DNA of 64,000 nucleotides from Prosapia bicincta. Lineage: Eukaryota > Arthropoda > Insecta > Hemiptera > Cercopidae. Below, piece after piece: positions 28,491 to 47,368 of this stretch (positions are counted from its first letter, which is position 1; each line of letters begins with the position of its first letter). Under the pieces are notes generated by a model. It made no database searches. It was not told where the DNA came from and was given only the letters and a program-made list of their open reading frames with translations. The position numbers were made by a program, and so were the translations under genes. The stretch is taken from positions 62,931,753 to 62,995,752 of the forward strand of contig JBAIZL010000004.1 of the NCBI GenBank assembly GCA_036971475.1. Direction: 5' to 3'.

Positions 28491-28591
28491 GTTGTAAGAT
28501 AGAGTTTGTAATATCATCACTCACTGATGTTATTGACTTTGTCATCGAAATGCGTCTGAGTTATTAAACGATTAATTTGTAAATTTTGTGT
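28491..28591 (+). repeat. Hairpin module, half copy (2)
   Basis: Similar along its length to the right half of the module at 46711-46951. Both share GTTAG/GTTGTAAGAT, the ACTCACTGATG core start, TGACTT-GTCAT-CGAAA, a GCGT-TGAGT segment and AAATTTTGTGTG. The left arm is absent. The core adenine after CTGATG is replaced (CTGATGT), so this copy would not form a canonical hammerhead core. Confidence 0.55.
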
Positions 28592-29969
28592 GCACAAGCT
28601 AAGCTAAAAGAATTGTAGAAATTCAAAATAGTAGTTTTAATTAAGGTATTTATAGTGACATTTAGTTTAACGACCATGCACTAGCTTTACAGATATATCG
28701 AACATTATTAGTAATTACAAAATAATCAACGGTATTTTTTATACAATAAATTTTAAAAGATACTACATATTCTGGTAAAGTTGCCTTCGAGTGAAATCAC
28801 AAGGTTGTTACTTTCAACAATTTAATTTTACTCATTAGATGTAAAATAAGAAATAAGGAATGGCATGAAAAATATCACTTTCATATTTTGAAAATGTAGT
28901 ATACTGCTATCAGATATAGAGAAAGACTGACATACATACACAGAGGCTGATAGAGGAGAATTTTGTGTTTCAGAAAGATCAAATTTGGAAAATCAATTTG
29001 TATTGAAAATGTGTTTTTTTTATATATATTCAATTACTGGAAGAAATATTAAAGCTTATTTAGAACAGATTATCCTAATTAAATTATCAAATTAAAACTG
29101 GAATTAAACGATCGGCAAATGTTAGTTTTATTAATTGATTTATAAATAAGTTTACAAAATTACCAAAAGTTTTAGTAATCGTGGGAATGTTGAAGTCTAA
29201 GATTGAGACTAGTATACGATTGTGATTTGGACAAAAATGAAATGAGAATGGTCAGTTACAGATAGTGTGTGCTAGTGAGGCAGTATTTCTGACAGATAAT
29301 ATTTGGATAAGTATCGTGGCCCACAAGATATTGTGGCCCTTTTAGGATATTGTGGAGATTCCACTAGCACCATCAATATAATAACGTTATTTTGGAAGCT
29401 AAATCTATTATAAGCAAATGAATGCAATATCGATAAGGCAAAATGACACTAAATGTCACTATGAAAATCCTATTTATAATTCTACCAGTTGAATTTCAAA
29501 ACTTATTGTTATTGTATAATATTGAAAAAAATGGTATTTTTGTGTTTAAAATTATGTTTGGTCTGAATACCGCAAAGATCTGAGTACATTAAAATATGTG
29601 TACGTTGATTGAAGCACCTGCAACAGATTGAAAACAGCTGTGTATAAAAAGCCATACATATTTTATGTTTTTAAACACCTTAAACTTACAAATAATATTA
29701 AGAATATATATGGATTCAACATTTAATTGCTAATAATAGTTATAGTTTCCGTTTTATTACGTTCAATAGTTAGTCTACATTAACCAGAATGAGGAATTGA
29801 GCATTTTTTTAAAAATAAAACAAAACATTTTAAGCACCAAGAGTTATCAAGTACACCTTCATTTCGAAATATCTAAACACATCAATGTTGAGTCATTATA
29901 TGTTAATTCAAACAATACATACATTATAAGAAAGATATTTGAAAATTTGATCTTATGAAAAATAAAATG
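28592..29969. other. AT-rich non-coding DNA 3' of the receptor gene
   Basis: No supported feature. This is the region downstream of the receptor's transcription end. Confidence 0.5.
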
Positions 29970-35108
<5,139 letters not shown>

Positions 35109-38100
35109 CTTTTCTGCAACAAAGTATTTTACTATTTTAAATAGGGTAAAACATAGTAAAAATAAAAACTTTCAACCTCACTTCGACTACATTTCTAGTC
35201 CGAATAATGAAAATGTGTGTATTTATAAATAACAATAAAAATTAAGACTACATGAGAAAATTAATATGATGATGACAACGAATGAAACACTTATCACTAG
35301 AAATAACAAGTTAATTGTTATTTATAAATTCGACTATAAAATATATATGGTGTGTGTGTGTATATGTCAGTATCTGTTAAACTGTCTCCATGAATGTTTA
35401 GTTGCCATAATTTCATCTTTACTTTACAAGTGTTTTAAAGTATGTATGTGTGTAAATGTGTTTTGTTGGTCATCCACTCCCTTTATTATATATATAACTA
35501 TGCATATATTTGTTTCACTGTTTGTCTCGGTGCATTTTATTTTTATACATATTTATAACATATTATTACTTAACACTGTTTAAGACAATGTTTTGTATGC
35601 ATTGTTATATATTTGTCTAGAACAGTTTTGTACAAATACGAAATAAGAAGTGGAAAAACTTATTTAGGACAAAAAGAAGTCTAAGACCAACAGCAGCGAT
35701 TCTTCGATTTTCCAGCTTACACTTACCTTTTCAGTTCCATGTAACACTAAGATATAAATTTTGTCATGAAAAACAGTACAATGCAGGGAAGTATTTATTG
35801 TGCAACCTCTCACTGTTCTGGATTCTCCGATTGGTGTAATTTAACGGCTTCGAGGAACTTGCTACGCCAACATAGCAACCATATTGATAAATTTTTAATT
35901 TCTAAACTCACAATGCAGACAGCAAAGTTAGATCGAGTCCATTGGTTATTCAATAAGTTACATCCATCATGCTGGAAAATTGAGGTAAAAACAGAACTAG
36001 AGACAAAGATAATCGTTGTATTGCACAGTTAATGTACTTCATGAACTTTACGTATAGGTTATTAAATATGAAATGCATATCGTGACAAAGAGTTTTTAAG
36101 ACGAATGTATAACTTCAAGTATAAGACCATTTCCATTTGAATCAATAAAAACTACTTTGGGTTGAAATTTTGCTAATATAACATTACTAACAAACTATTT
36201 TTGAAAAGTTTGATATAGTTTAATATCATCTGGAATAAAGATTACTTGAAAGATATTATCTGAAACAGTAATACATTGTCAATTAGTTTTCATAATAAAA
36301 CCATTTTACGTCTTAGCTTATTTTTTAGCTCTAAAACATTTTCAATATGACGGTAAAATTATATAGTCTAACACATTTATGTCTTTTTATGAGTTCAGAA
36401 TTACAAATCTTTCTTTTATTTACTTTCATATAAGTATCGTCGACCTCCATTAGCCAACGAATCCACGACTTACCTCTTCTTAAAGAACGTAAAATTCTTT
36501 CCTTAATAATGGTACAATTAATAAACACTTATTCCACTTGTAATAATGGGTTACAATTAAACCCATTCGAACTAGGTACATGTAGCAATATGCAATTATA
36601 AAATAGTGCTGTTGTTAAAGAGTTTACCTAAGAGTTTAATATGTTGAACGTTCTCTATCTCATTTGTTTATATGTAGTCAAGTATTGCTTAAGCAAAATC
36701 TGAAAATAGTGTAATAATCCTTTTTACTGTAAACAGTCATTTCTACAGAACTTTTATGGAAATAATATTTCTAAATATATATACATTTAGTAATTGTCCC
36801 TCTCTCTATAGATTTTTATCCCTTTAGTATAACTGATTTAATTTCACTTGATAAAACATAATTGTTTTAGGCAGTGTTAGTCATATTATTACTTGTGAGG
36901 TAATAATTATCACACTTACTAGAATTATGTACATAAGGAAACTTGTATTAGAGAAACCAAAGTTATTATATTAAATTTAGAACGACACGTTTTCATAAAA
37001 CCATAAACATGTTTACAAATGGGAAGACAAACAAAAATTAGAAAACCTATTAAATTGGATTTTGTTTTATTTTTGTTTGTTATTTCTAAACAATTTTTAA
37101 AAATTGAATAATTATTTAATTGTATTTTTAACGTAAAATTTTAGGACGATGTTCATTTTTTGTTTTTTTTTTTTAATTGTGTACCTTTAGTTTGGTTATC
37201 ATTATGGTGTGTATATAAATTGTAATAGTATATGTTATTGTTGATGGTTATATATGAATCCAATATAAGTGGAAATAGTAATAGGTTTATACGAGTATTG
37301 TATGCTAGTCGTCTTAGCACTGAAATATAACTTAATAAAACCATTAGTAGTTAATTGGTGTTGCAATTACAATGCCATTATTTCAATTATGCAACGAATC
37401 TCGCTGCAACTTACTTAGTTGTCTATTTTATACTGTATTTACTTTTAAAATAGTATTGGAGTAGATCAATTTAAAGTAAGAATTATCATTTTACTTTTGG
37501 CGGTATTTTACTCTTATGTTTATTCCCAGTATGTCCTCCAAGGTAAATTAATCCCATAATACTCGTATGTATATATATATATTACAACATAAACGCATGA
37601 GACATTTAGTATAATTTTATTTATTATCCTAAATAACAATAACCTGTATTAGGAAAGGAGTAATCAAAGTTAGTTAACTAAAGTACCAACAAACAGGGCT
37701 TAACCATTGTTCTATTTCGTGGGTAGCCATAAAACATTATTTCCGTGGGAAACCTATTGAAAAATAAATTCCAAGTGACCAAAATAACCTGGGAAAGTAG
37801 CACTGTACCGTGAGAAAGGCTATTTATATAGGCTGTGCGAGAATCACCGATTTAACAGAAACAGGTAAGAGTGGAGATAATATCCTGGTTCCCAAAAAGA
37901 AAATAATGGGGTAAAAGAATAAGTTTTTAAGGAACCTCAGAGAACTGCAGACTTATTATGGGGGGGGGGGGTACAAAGTAATGTTTAAAAAGATATAAAT
38001 TTGTTGAATATTTATGGGAGTTGTTAGTTATTTATGTGTAGAAAATAGAAAATGCGATGTGAATAAATAAGGCAGATAGTGAAGAAATTACAGAAGTAAA

Positions 38101-39562
38101 TTATCTGTGTTTTAACAATTACTGTGTAAAAGTGCAGTGAATCAGTTAAAGCAACTGCCGATTCTAGGAGCACAATAAATAGTAGTATCTCACATTAGGT
38201 TTAGCCAACCGATATTTATAAATTAGTGTATTCAGAACCAATTTAATTGAATTGTAATTATAAAAATGATTCAATTTTTTTCACCACTTTTTAGTTTAGA
38301 GAAGATCCCGTAATAACGACACTAGATAAAGAGCAAATTAAAACTGTACTTATTAAACTTTATTTGTTTAAAATCCTGACGCCTAAAGAGTCCACCTTTT
38401 TAGTAATTGTAGTATTAATTAAGCAATTATTATTTGTCACTGCATTGTACGAATAAATGTAAGAGATGTTAAATTTATATGATTTGTAATTATTTAGAAA
38501 CCTGAATGTGTGACTATAGATAGGTAATGTAATTAAATATTACCTAAGGGTAAAAACCTTTAAAAAAATAAAGTTATAATATATTATATTTATTACATAA
38601 CATTATTCTCTAATTCTTTGCTAATAATATGCTTTGGCAATTTTTGAGGAAAATGTAATTATAAAAATGTAATTCCTGTTTCTTCATTTGGTATATTGTA
38701 TATGTATCTTTCATTCGGATAAATGTAAGATATTATCACTGGGGTTTTCCGCTATTTTTGAAACTTCAAAGCTACTCCATTTCAAATTGTATGATGCAAC
38801 CTGATTTTAGGTATTATAATAAAAGTCTACCATTACCTTGATTTTTACTCAAAATATCAAGAAAATATAATTTCCAACTTCTCTCAACTTCATATGTAAA
38901 ACGTAATCTTTCATGAACAGAGTTCATCTCCTTTATAATATTTTTAATTTATTTCTAGCAATAATCAAAAAAGTATTATTACGTATCTACTATAATACAT
39001 AATTGATTTTTCAAACATTTTTAAAAGTTTCTTCTATATCTTGTAATTGTATATCGGATATTATAGGTGAAGCCAACAACCCAATTGGAACTCCGTTTAA
39101 ACAAATAAGTAGTAATTAACCTTGAAATAAACAGAATTGAAACAATTTTGAGCTAACTAATAATTCTGAGAGATTGTAGAAGGTTTATATATATTTCTTG
39201 TAAAAAAAAAACCGCTAAATACTAGCAACAGTTTTTTAGTATATCCGTAAAAATAACTTTCTTCACTATATTTCACTTTGTTTCAGAGTTATAAATAGAA
39301 TCTACGTTTATAAAGCAAGGTTAAATAGAAATTGCATCATAATAATACGTCTTATTATAGATTTTCTATTAATTTTTAAATTCCGTCTATTACCTCGCAT
39401 TCTCTTCATATATGTCTTGTAAAAAGTTTCACTCGTAAATAAATTACGGTTTATTCTTCAAATCAAGTCAAATATACTTTTTTAAACTATAGTGGATGAC
39501 AATTCAGGTTAATATTGTTTGTTTTCTGAAATTTTTTCGATAAATAAGTTGCAAAATTTATA
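35109..39562. other. AT-rich non-coding DNA upstream of the receptor gene
   Basis: This contains the receptor's presumed promoter, but no specific element could be identified. A 12-base G run sits at 37960-37971. Small open frames, for example near 36331-36528 (minus) and 35266-35583 (plus), have no recognisable motif. Confidence 0.5.
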
Positions 39563-39645
39563 GAGTCCACCCGGATTTGAATTGAATCTTCATGTTCGAA
39601 GTCTACCACACATTGGCACTGCACCATCTCTACAATACCTACAAG
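39563..39645 (-). other. tRNA-like sequence, possible SINE head
   Basis: Read on the minus strand this has an A-box-like TGGTGCAGTGCCAATG, a CTTC/GAAG anticodon-arm-like hairpin, a B-box-like AATTCAAATCC, and TAGAG/CTCTA that could form an acceptor end. Spacing is roughly that of a tRNA, but several conserved bases are wrong, so it is at best a decayed tRNA or tRNA-derived SINE head. Confidence 0.3.
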
Positions 39646-41000
39646 TATACATCTAAAAGACGTATATACATTTCCCCCTCCCCTCTGTTCGTTGTCAAAA
39701 CGTTTATTCTACAACCATAAACTGTTGCCATGCTTAACACACAATATCATATATGGGGCACTAGGGTAACTAAAATTAAGTTTTTCTTTGCTAACCTCAG
39801 TAGAAATTTACTTAATTTTATCATTATATTGCTTGTTTGGAATGAAAGTAAGCAACATAGATATATCGGTCCAACACAAGTCCAAGGGATTTTTGTTTTT
39901 GAAATACAGTACCTACAATTTCCCCATTAAAAGTAAATTCTGTGGCAAATAAATTGTGTTCTAATGAGTTTATTATAGTTTGACTTTCATTTACATGAAT
40001 TACAAAATTAGTCATACAATTTTTATAAATGATTGTACGAATCGTATTACCTTTGATGTGATATCAAAAAGTGTGATTTTGTGAAATAATTTTAAAAATA
40101 TAAATAAATTTGTTAAAAACTATTTTGAGCCATCTGTCGTATAAATGATAATAAAAAGGCCTAGTTCAACCGATTAATAATGGGAACGAGTGAATTTATC
40201 AGGCGATAGAACTGAAGCCAACACAAATAAAAGAGAGACGTTCGAACAATACGGAATTGATAATTAAAAATCTTCCCTTGAATTCAACTTGTAATATATA
40301 CTCTTATTCGGCCTATACACTAATACATTTCCTTTGTTTGTATAGCAAATATCCCTTCAGATTGATTAACAAATGTTAAGCAAAGCGGCTGTAGGTTTTG
40401 TTACTACTGTATTTGTTATGTCAAAGACATTGCTATTTGAATTAATTTTAACGATATTTATACTCATAAAATTGTAAAATCTAGAAAATGTCGGAGGACT
40501 TAGGTACTAAAAAAAACGTCTTAGGTTACCAGAAGACACTTCCCTTCTATCCTTTCTCCTAGCCCAATTATTGCAGCCTCAACAATAAATTTAGCCCTTT
40601 GAAAATGATTTTTTTTCTAAGTATTTTATAACATATTTTATAATAAAAAAATTAAAACTAAGAGCAAACACTCTAATCTATATTTCATTTACAAAACAAT
40701 ATTTTCATAGCACACTATGTATGATTTTAGGTTTTCAACGTTTTACTAACACAAACAATGTTAATCACCCATTTAAATATTTTAAATTTATTAAAAATTA
40801 TAAAAAGAAACAATAATTTTAAATGTATTAAAAAAACAATATTAGAGGTTACTCCTGTATTTATTAATAGTCACTTATCCATCCAAATCATAAATTGAGA
40901 GGATTCTGATTAGACGATACTAAACTGTCAGTTTTGAATAAGAGAGGCTACTACATTTTTTCATTTTACCAAATCAAGTAAAATTACAACTGCTTATCTC

Positions 41001-41068
<68 letters not shown>

Positions 41069-42947
41069 ATGGAGCAATGAGTATTAATATACAACAGGAG
41101 TAAAAACTGGTTAAATACAGTACTCAATACCAATGAAACTTATTAGCTCGTATGCTCTTGTAATGGATGATTTATTTTTAAAACATTTCAGAAAATAAAT
41201 TTCCTTTGAAAATACAATTTGAAATATTATTATTATTAAAAGAAGGTTAGAAAAATGGGCATTTGAAGAGTTCACTTTAATTACATTTATTTTTAGTTTT
41301 AATAACTAAAATGTTAAAATAGTAACAGAGAACAAAGTCACTTTAATATTCTTTAATCTTGTTTACCCTGTGTTAAAAAATTGTTGACTCCTAGGTGTGT
41401 TGCTAGTATAATGCTAGTAAATACAGAGCAGAGTAACGTCCTTGACTTAACTTCCTCGGCACCTTAAATTATCTTCGAAATCGGTTCAAAGACCAATTGA
41501 ATTCCTTGGAAATATTTAAAAAAAATTATTTTAGGAAAACATAAATAACTAATCTGAAGGTAAAGCCACATTCATTGACAAACAAGAACGTTTACTCAGT
41601 TTGCCAACTGTCATGGACTTGAATCGTGCATGGCGATTCTAAAATACAATTATTTTTATAAATGTATAATATATCAGAAACCATATTTTAGTACAACTCA
41701 TTTTTTATCTACTTATTTCTTTTATGTGATCAATTTATTTGTCACTACCACCTAATGAAAACAAGGAAAACAGATATTAGAGGAAAATAAACTCAATTTT
41801 ATCTTCTCATATCGTCCGAATAATATCCTAGTTATATATATAGCATATTAATATATTTTAAACTACTTGATATTTGTTTTTAGAATGGATCTGACACAAA
41901 TATATACCTTAAAAGTTTGAAATATATTTAATTAAATGATGACGTTAATATTTGTTGCCAAAAAAGTGAAATTAAAAGAACAAAGTAAGTTATTATGTTA
42001 ATAAAAAAAATTATAACCCAATCTTCTGATAACAATATAATATTCTTCCAAACACAGAATATACCATTTTCCATATGGATCTTTTGTTATGAGAAACAGA
42101 TTTGTTACTTGAATTTTGATAAAAGACTGAGGTACAAAAATATTAGATAAACATATAATAGTCAATTATTTAATAGCTAGGCCAACTGTCTAATAATGTC
42201 GCATTACTACTTTTTATAAGAAGACGAATCCTTATCAGAAGTTTCATCATAGGTCAAAAGTTTAATTATACCTTCCCAACGACAGAACCACTCACCAGCA
42301 TCGGTACCATTTTCCCTTTACTTGCCATAGAATACCCTACTTAGGGTCTGATTAAAAGTTGTTTAGTAAGATAAATTGGTAATTTGAGTCAGGACGTCTA
42401 TTTTGACTTTTTTCTAACACTTTTACTTTGCCTAGAATTGTTGTATTAAAACCTTTTGGTAAATTGGTGTGGCAATTTATAATTGAAGACGTCTCAATTA
42501 CTGTTCACGTCGTTATATGTCAACCTGTATGTCTGTGTATAACTATCATTCCAAAGCAACCTGGTTTTAAAGGGCTAATAAATATTTCAATAAATTTATA
42601 TTCCAACCGTTATATTATAAGGTTAATGTTATCTTTCGTTTCCCATATAGTGGTAGATCAAACACTTTTATTAAATTAATTTTATTTTTACTTAAGATTT
42701 ATAACAAAATTTTAAAGTAATTCTTCCTTCCGCTATATGACTGCTTTGCACAAAGGATATATCATATTATTCGTGCATCTCGATACACGTTGCGCTTCAT
42801 ACATCAGCATCAATTAAGTGATAACTTCTGGTATACTTGAACAGCTGATGTTATGTTATAGGTGATGCTGTAGAACTAATGTCTATCTACGTAGTTACTG
42901 TTACTATATTTAATGCACATTGTTTAGTTAAGATGTAATAATCAGCA
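39646..42947. other. AT-rich non-coding DNA
   Basis: Only a (TA)n tract at 41003-41065 stands out. No gene or element recognised. Confidence 0.55.
41003..41065. repeat. (TA)n microsatellite
   Basis: About 31 uninterrupted TA units. Confidence 0.97.
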
Positions 42948-43669
42948 CTTTTGATTAGTTAATGAACGAATATATACTTCTATTCCAATTTTTGTTGTAG
43001 AAACTTCCACAGAATTGTTTTACAGTTTTTAATAACGGATTCCAATTAAACTGGTTAAAAAGGTGCCTGCGTTCATTTCATTTTAAGTACATTAGATATA
43101 TATATGATTTCTAGGAATGGCGTTATTTTATTTATAACTAAATTTTATCTTAAGCTATCCTTTCAAATTTGTTATATTGGCTATCCCATCTGACTATATG
43201 GTTTACTACATGAAAAGGTATCCTATTGTGTTTTTTTTACGTATCCTAATCAACTTGTCTAGTCATTAACATAATGTGAAATCCAAACCATGATGGCATC
43301 TTCATATTGAGGAAAGGTAATTTGGAAATTAAATTACCATAATTTTGACATATCTTTCTTATCTTATTAAGACAGCCTCTGAAAGTAGATTCTATTCTCT
43401 AGTGTTTGTATTTTGCTGTGTTTCAGTTTTTTTTAAAATTTCTAATCACTCTAATCTTACACGCCTGCCTTTCTTTGTTCAAGATAGTTTTTCATTGTCG
43501 ATCAGACTAATCATAAATGCAGATTTAAGGAAATGCTTCTCTGATCATACATAGGTTTTAATTTGCTTATTTATGATATCGACCGTGTGTCTGAATACTT
43601 GTTACTCGGAATAAGGTTCGTCCATTTCCGCCGCTGTCTGTATTCGGTTTTTGTAAGTATATATAAGTA
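42948..43669. repeat. Outer inverted repeat, left arm
   Basis: Reverse complement of 47369-48090 along its whole length, with scattered substitutions and small indels. Shared landmarks include TCTGTATTCGGTTTTTGTAA at the inner end, TTGCTTATTTATGATATCGA, and TTTTTGTTGTAGAAACTTCC near the outer end. No coding content. Confidence 0.85.
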
Positions 43670-43679
43670 TATATACTGT

Positions 43680-44775
43680 CAAACACTGGCACTACAATCA
43701 CAGAGATAAAGTGGGCAATCTCACAAACAAACTGCAGGAAATCTCCTGGACCAGACACCATCACCAACACAACGTTAAAAAACCTCACGTAGAAAGCGAT
43801 CATTTATTGCGAACATGCTGTACTCCGGACACAACACTTTCCGGACGCTTGGAAGGAGGCAAAGATCTTGGTCTTCCCCAAACCGGGAAAGACCACAGCA
43901 AACCTGATTCATATAGACCGATAAGCTAGTTGAATACGATGAGCAAGGTATTTGAAAAAATTTTGCTCAAACGTATCAACAAGCATATCCACACACACAA
44001 CATACTGAGGCCAGAGCAATTTGGCTTTAGGACAAAACACTCTGCTACGCATCACCTGATGAGAGTGGTGGAGCATGCAACCAAGGGTTTCAACAATTGC
44101 TGATCGACTGGGGTAGTCTTCCTGGACTTTGAAAAGGCCTTTGACCGGGTCTGGCACAACGGGCTCTTAGCGAAACTTCGTCACTATGGCTTTCCACACG
44201 GGCTCATATACATAGTTAGCTCATACCTGTCCAACCGTAAGTTTATTGTTGATGTAGATCAATCTCAATCTACACTATGGACTATATGGGCCGGAGTCCC
44301 TCAGGGCTCAATTATTTGGCCCGTATTGTTCAACATCTACATCAAAGACATACCGACAACACTCAACACACAAGAGGCCATATTTGCAGATGACACCGCG
44401 TTATCCGCTCAGTCATGGAAACCACATCTAATACACTTATATATACAGGACCGCCTCACAGTACTAGAATCATGACTGAGCAACTGGAGAGTTAGGGTGA
44501 ACGTGGCCAAGTGCCAGACTTTGCTTCTCTCCAAACGTAGGCACACAAACTCAACACACCACTAAAACTATTAGGGGAGGACATTCACTGGGGGAACCAG
44601 GTCAAATATCTGGGAGTCATACTAGACAGAGGCCTGACTTGAGACCCGCACATCACCAACACGTTAAAAAAAGCAACAATTAGATTAACACAACTATATC
44701 CTATGCTTAACAGAACAAGCCCACTTTCACTACGTGCGGCCACTACTATATACGTATCTATGTTGCGCAACAACA
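43680..44775 (+). pseudogene. Jockey-type reverse transcriptase fragment
   Basis: A decayed non-LTR RT with blocks in order: WAISQTNCRKSPGPDTI (about 43711), FPDAWKEAKILVFPKPGK (about 43841), SKPDSYRPIS (about 43897), PEQFGFR (about 44013), VVFLDFEKAFDRVWHNGLL (about 44113), GVPQGS then LFNIYIKDIP (about 44294-44360), FADDTAL (about 44384), and SPLSLRAATTIYVSML (about 44719). The catalytic Asp residues survive, but at least five stops and several frameshifts break the frame. No endonuclease precedes it and no 3' tail follows, so it is an internal fragment. It lies inside the outer inverted repeat. Confidence 0.85.
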
Positions 44776-45239
44776 GATTCCTTTTAATGAACTAACAAAA
44801 TAAGTAAATAAAATAACATGAAAATGAGCTATTGGTATTATTGTAGTACTTTAAATAATATATCCAACGTTCATCCTGCTGAAAACTTTTATTCTACAAA
44901 ATTTAATTTATCTCTACAATTTCACCTTTACACTCTTTCTCTTTATCTAAATTCTGCCCAATAGAACAGTGCGTTTTATTTGTATGTAGTCCCAATATTG
45001 AATTGGTTCTATCTCTCTTTCACACTGATTATGAAAAATACTCTACTTTATATGCTAGAGCCTATGTAATGATTAAATTAAGTTTAATATATATTTTTTT
45101 AAATATAAAGAAAATAGAGAGATTATATTGTCGGGTTAGCTTCATAAAAGGAACGAATGTTTGAAACGCGTCAGCAAGTAAGCAATCACGTATTCACTTG
45201 CACATTGAGGTATTTTAAAATGAGTTTAATTTAGAAAAT
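44776..45239. other. AT-rich non-coding DNA
   Basis: No feature recognised. Confidence 0.45.
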
Positions 45240-45930
45240 ATTCCTAAATGTAAAAAGAGATAGAGAAGTATGTAGAATAATTTGAAAATGTTGAATTATA
45301 TAATATTCTTTTTGTGAGAAATAAAGCAATTACCTACCTCCTAAAATAAGTGTTATACATCATCTGGGTGCCCTCATTACGATAAAACGAGCCCCAAACC
45401 TAACCTAACGTGACACGTTGTACCATTAGTTCGGCGGCAAACGTGTTAGATGAGTGGGTTCATTGTATTGCTTGTATCACTATTACTTAAAAAAACAATT
45501 CGGAAAATAGAAAAATGAAACAAATTTAATTTCACTACTAAAAGCGAATATTTAAAAGCCTCCTTGTTTTACACGAAATATTTTTACATGAAATAGTAGG
45601 CTATATTATAATAACGGAAAATTAAATTGAAAGTGCAATACATATGAAAAAACCAGCAAACGATTCATTTTATATTATAAATTCAAAAACAATGTGTAGT
45701 ATTTCTATCGGTAAATTATTAGTGACAGAAATAACAGCCAATTGACAGAAATTATTAAAATGTTTCATGTCAGCCAATGCATCTGTAACCCAGTCCACCG
45801 GATTTAAGACAGTGGCGAGACCTACCAGTGCTACTTGCAAATACTACTCCAATACACATTGGCGAGTGATAATATTTTGAATTTGTTGGCAACTGTAAAT
45901 TAAGTTCTATCAAAAGGAACATTTTACAGA
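45240..45930 (+). repeat. Diverged third copy of part of the foldback arm
   Basis: Collinear with about 49440-49985 in the left foldback arm: TTGAATTATATA-TATTCTTT, TTATACATCATCT, AACCTAA, and CAGTGCTACTTG-AAATACT-CTCCA recur in the same order. It is clearly more diverged than the two arms are from each other. It lies inside the outer inverted repeat, before the RTE fragment. Confidence 0.65.
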
Positions 45931-46012
45931 ATTCCAATAAAACGTTTCATTTCAAGAATTTATGACTCCGGAATTATTTTTAAGTTCGTATATATTTATA
46001 ACTCGTCAACGA

Positions 46013-46378
46013 TGTACAAACAAATGTGTGGAAGCTTCGATCTAATGCCGAGTTGTATTCATTATACAAAGACGAAAATGTGGTACATTTTATTAAAACG
46101 CGACGTCTAGAATGGTTGGGTCATATCATAAGAATTCCCACCATAAGAATGCCCACCAATAGAATGCCGAACAAACTTTTACACGGCACTATGATTGGCA
46201 AAAGAAGAGTTGGCCGACCAAAAAAACTATGGCTACAGCACCTTGAGGAACGTTTAAGGGTATTCGGCATTACAGCATGGAAACAGAAGGCTAAGGATAG
46301 AAGTACATGGCGGGACATTGTTAAGGAAGCCAAGGCCCACCCCGGGCTGTACCACAGTAGTAGTAGTAGTAGTAGTAG
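46013..46378 (+). pseudogene. RTE-like LINE, 3'-terminal fragment with (AGT)n tail
   Basis: An open frame reads VWKLRSNAELYSLYKDENVV, then RRLEWLGHIIRIP, RRVGRPKKLWLQHLEERLRV and STWRDIVKEAKAHPGL. This is the conserved C-terminal end that follows the RT in RTE-type elements. It is intact to the element's 3' microsatellite (AGT)n at 46356-46378, which adds a poly-Ser tail. The 5' portion is missing, as is usual for 5'-truncated LINE insertions. The repeats IRIPTIRMPTNRMP suggest a small local expansion of the usual single IRMP segment. Confidence 0.75.
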
Positions 46379-46710
46379 AAAATAATTTTGAACAAAAATA
46401 AAATTTTTGTTTCTGAAGTTTTCCCATAAATCACGACTTTATTATTTGTGTCGTGTTATTGATAATTGGAACTGAATGAACAATCTAGTTATTAGATTTG
46501 TATAAAGTTCCATAAATGAATCAGATCTATCACACTTGTTACTTGAATGAATCAGGTGAGTTAGATGATAAAAATTTAATAAGATGAAAAATGGGAGTGG
46601 TAAATAAGTTTGACATGATATATATATTTCTTAAAAATAAAGTTCAATAATTATTGAACACAATAATCTAAACGAATATTCTTTGAGCTTAGCTTGTGAG
46701 GTTATGTTCG

Positions 46711-46951
46711 AAACAAATAAAAACATACACAAAACTCACAAATTATTCATTTATTTACTCATATGCGTTTCAATAACCAAGTCATAATCATCAGTGCGTG
46801 TTACTACTACAATTTCTAATTTACAACTGAGTAAGTTGTTAGTTAGATTTTGTAGTATTAACACTCACTGATGATGATGACTTGGTCATTGAAACGCGTA
46901 TGAGTAAATAAATGAATAGTTGGTGAATTTTGTGTATGTTTTTATTTGTTT
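46711..46951. repeat. Inverted-repeat module with hammerhead-like hairpins (3)
   Basis: Arms at 46711-46799 and 46863-46951 are reverse complements with a handful of mismatches around a centre of about 63 bp. Outward-facing cores: right arm CTGATGA, extra T, stem GATGAC/GTCATT with loop TTG, then GAAAC (46868-46895); left arm on the minus strand CTGATGA, extra T, stem TATGAC/GTTATT with the same loop, then GAAAC (46767-46794). GAAACGCG follows on the right. Architecture matches the module at 28136-28297, though the stem sequences differ. Confidence 0.65.
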
Positions 46952-47368
46952 TTAACAATAATCTAAAATACAGAAAGTATCATTTAAGAATATTGTTTAT
47001 CTAGTCTTATGATTACTTATGTAATAAAATCATAGGTTGTATCTTAATTGAATCCCATTACATGTAGGGATGGCTAAATCCAAAATAAATGATAATAATG
47101 ATGTTAGCATGACTTTGTTTATTGCAAACCAAAAATGAGTCCAACTAAAAACCATATCAGACATTCTATACCAGTAAATATACATACCAATTCATTCACG
47201 TTCTTTTTACAAAATTTGCTGCTTTTTACATATATTTTAGGAATAACTATATATATCTCTAACATTTATTGTCAACTCAGCGCTGCTATCTGCGTAAGTA
47301 ATAATTTTGACTTTTACCAGAATATCCGAGATTTAAAAAAAATCTGTTTTATTCTACTACATAATTAT
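46952..47368. other. AT-rich non-coding DNA
   Basis: No supported feature; a 110-codon plus-strand frame running into the right outer arm has random composition. Confidence 0.45.

Noticed and set aside
36331..36528. 65-codon minus-strand frame (WLMEVDDTYMKVNKRK)
   Set aside because: It looked transposase-like at first (VDDTY), but no second catalytic block, terminal repeats or neighbouring coding sequence was found.
45410..45425. AACCTAACCTAACG, resembling insect telomere repeat
   Set aside because: There are only two units, inside a dispersed repeat; common by chance in insect genomes.
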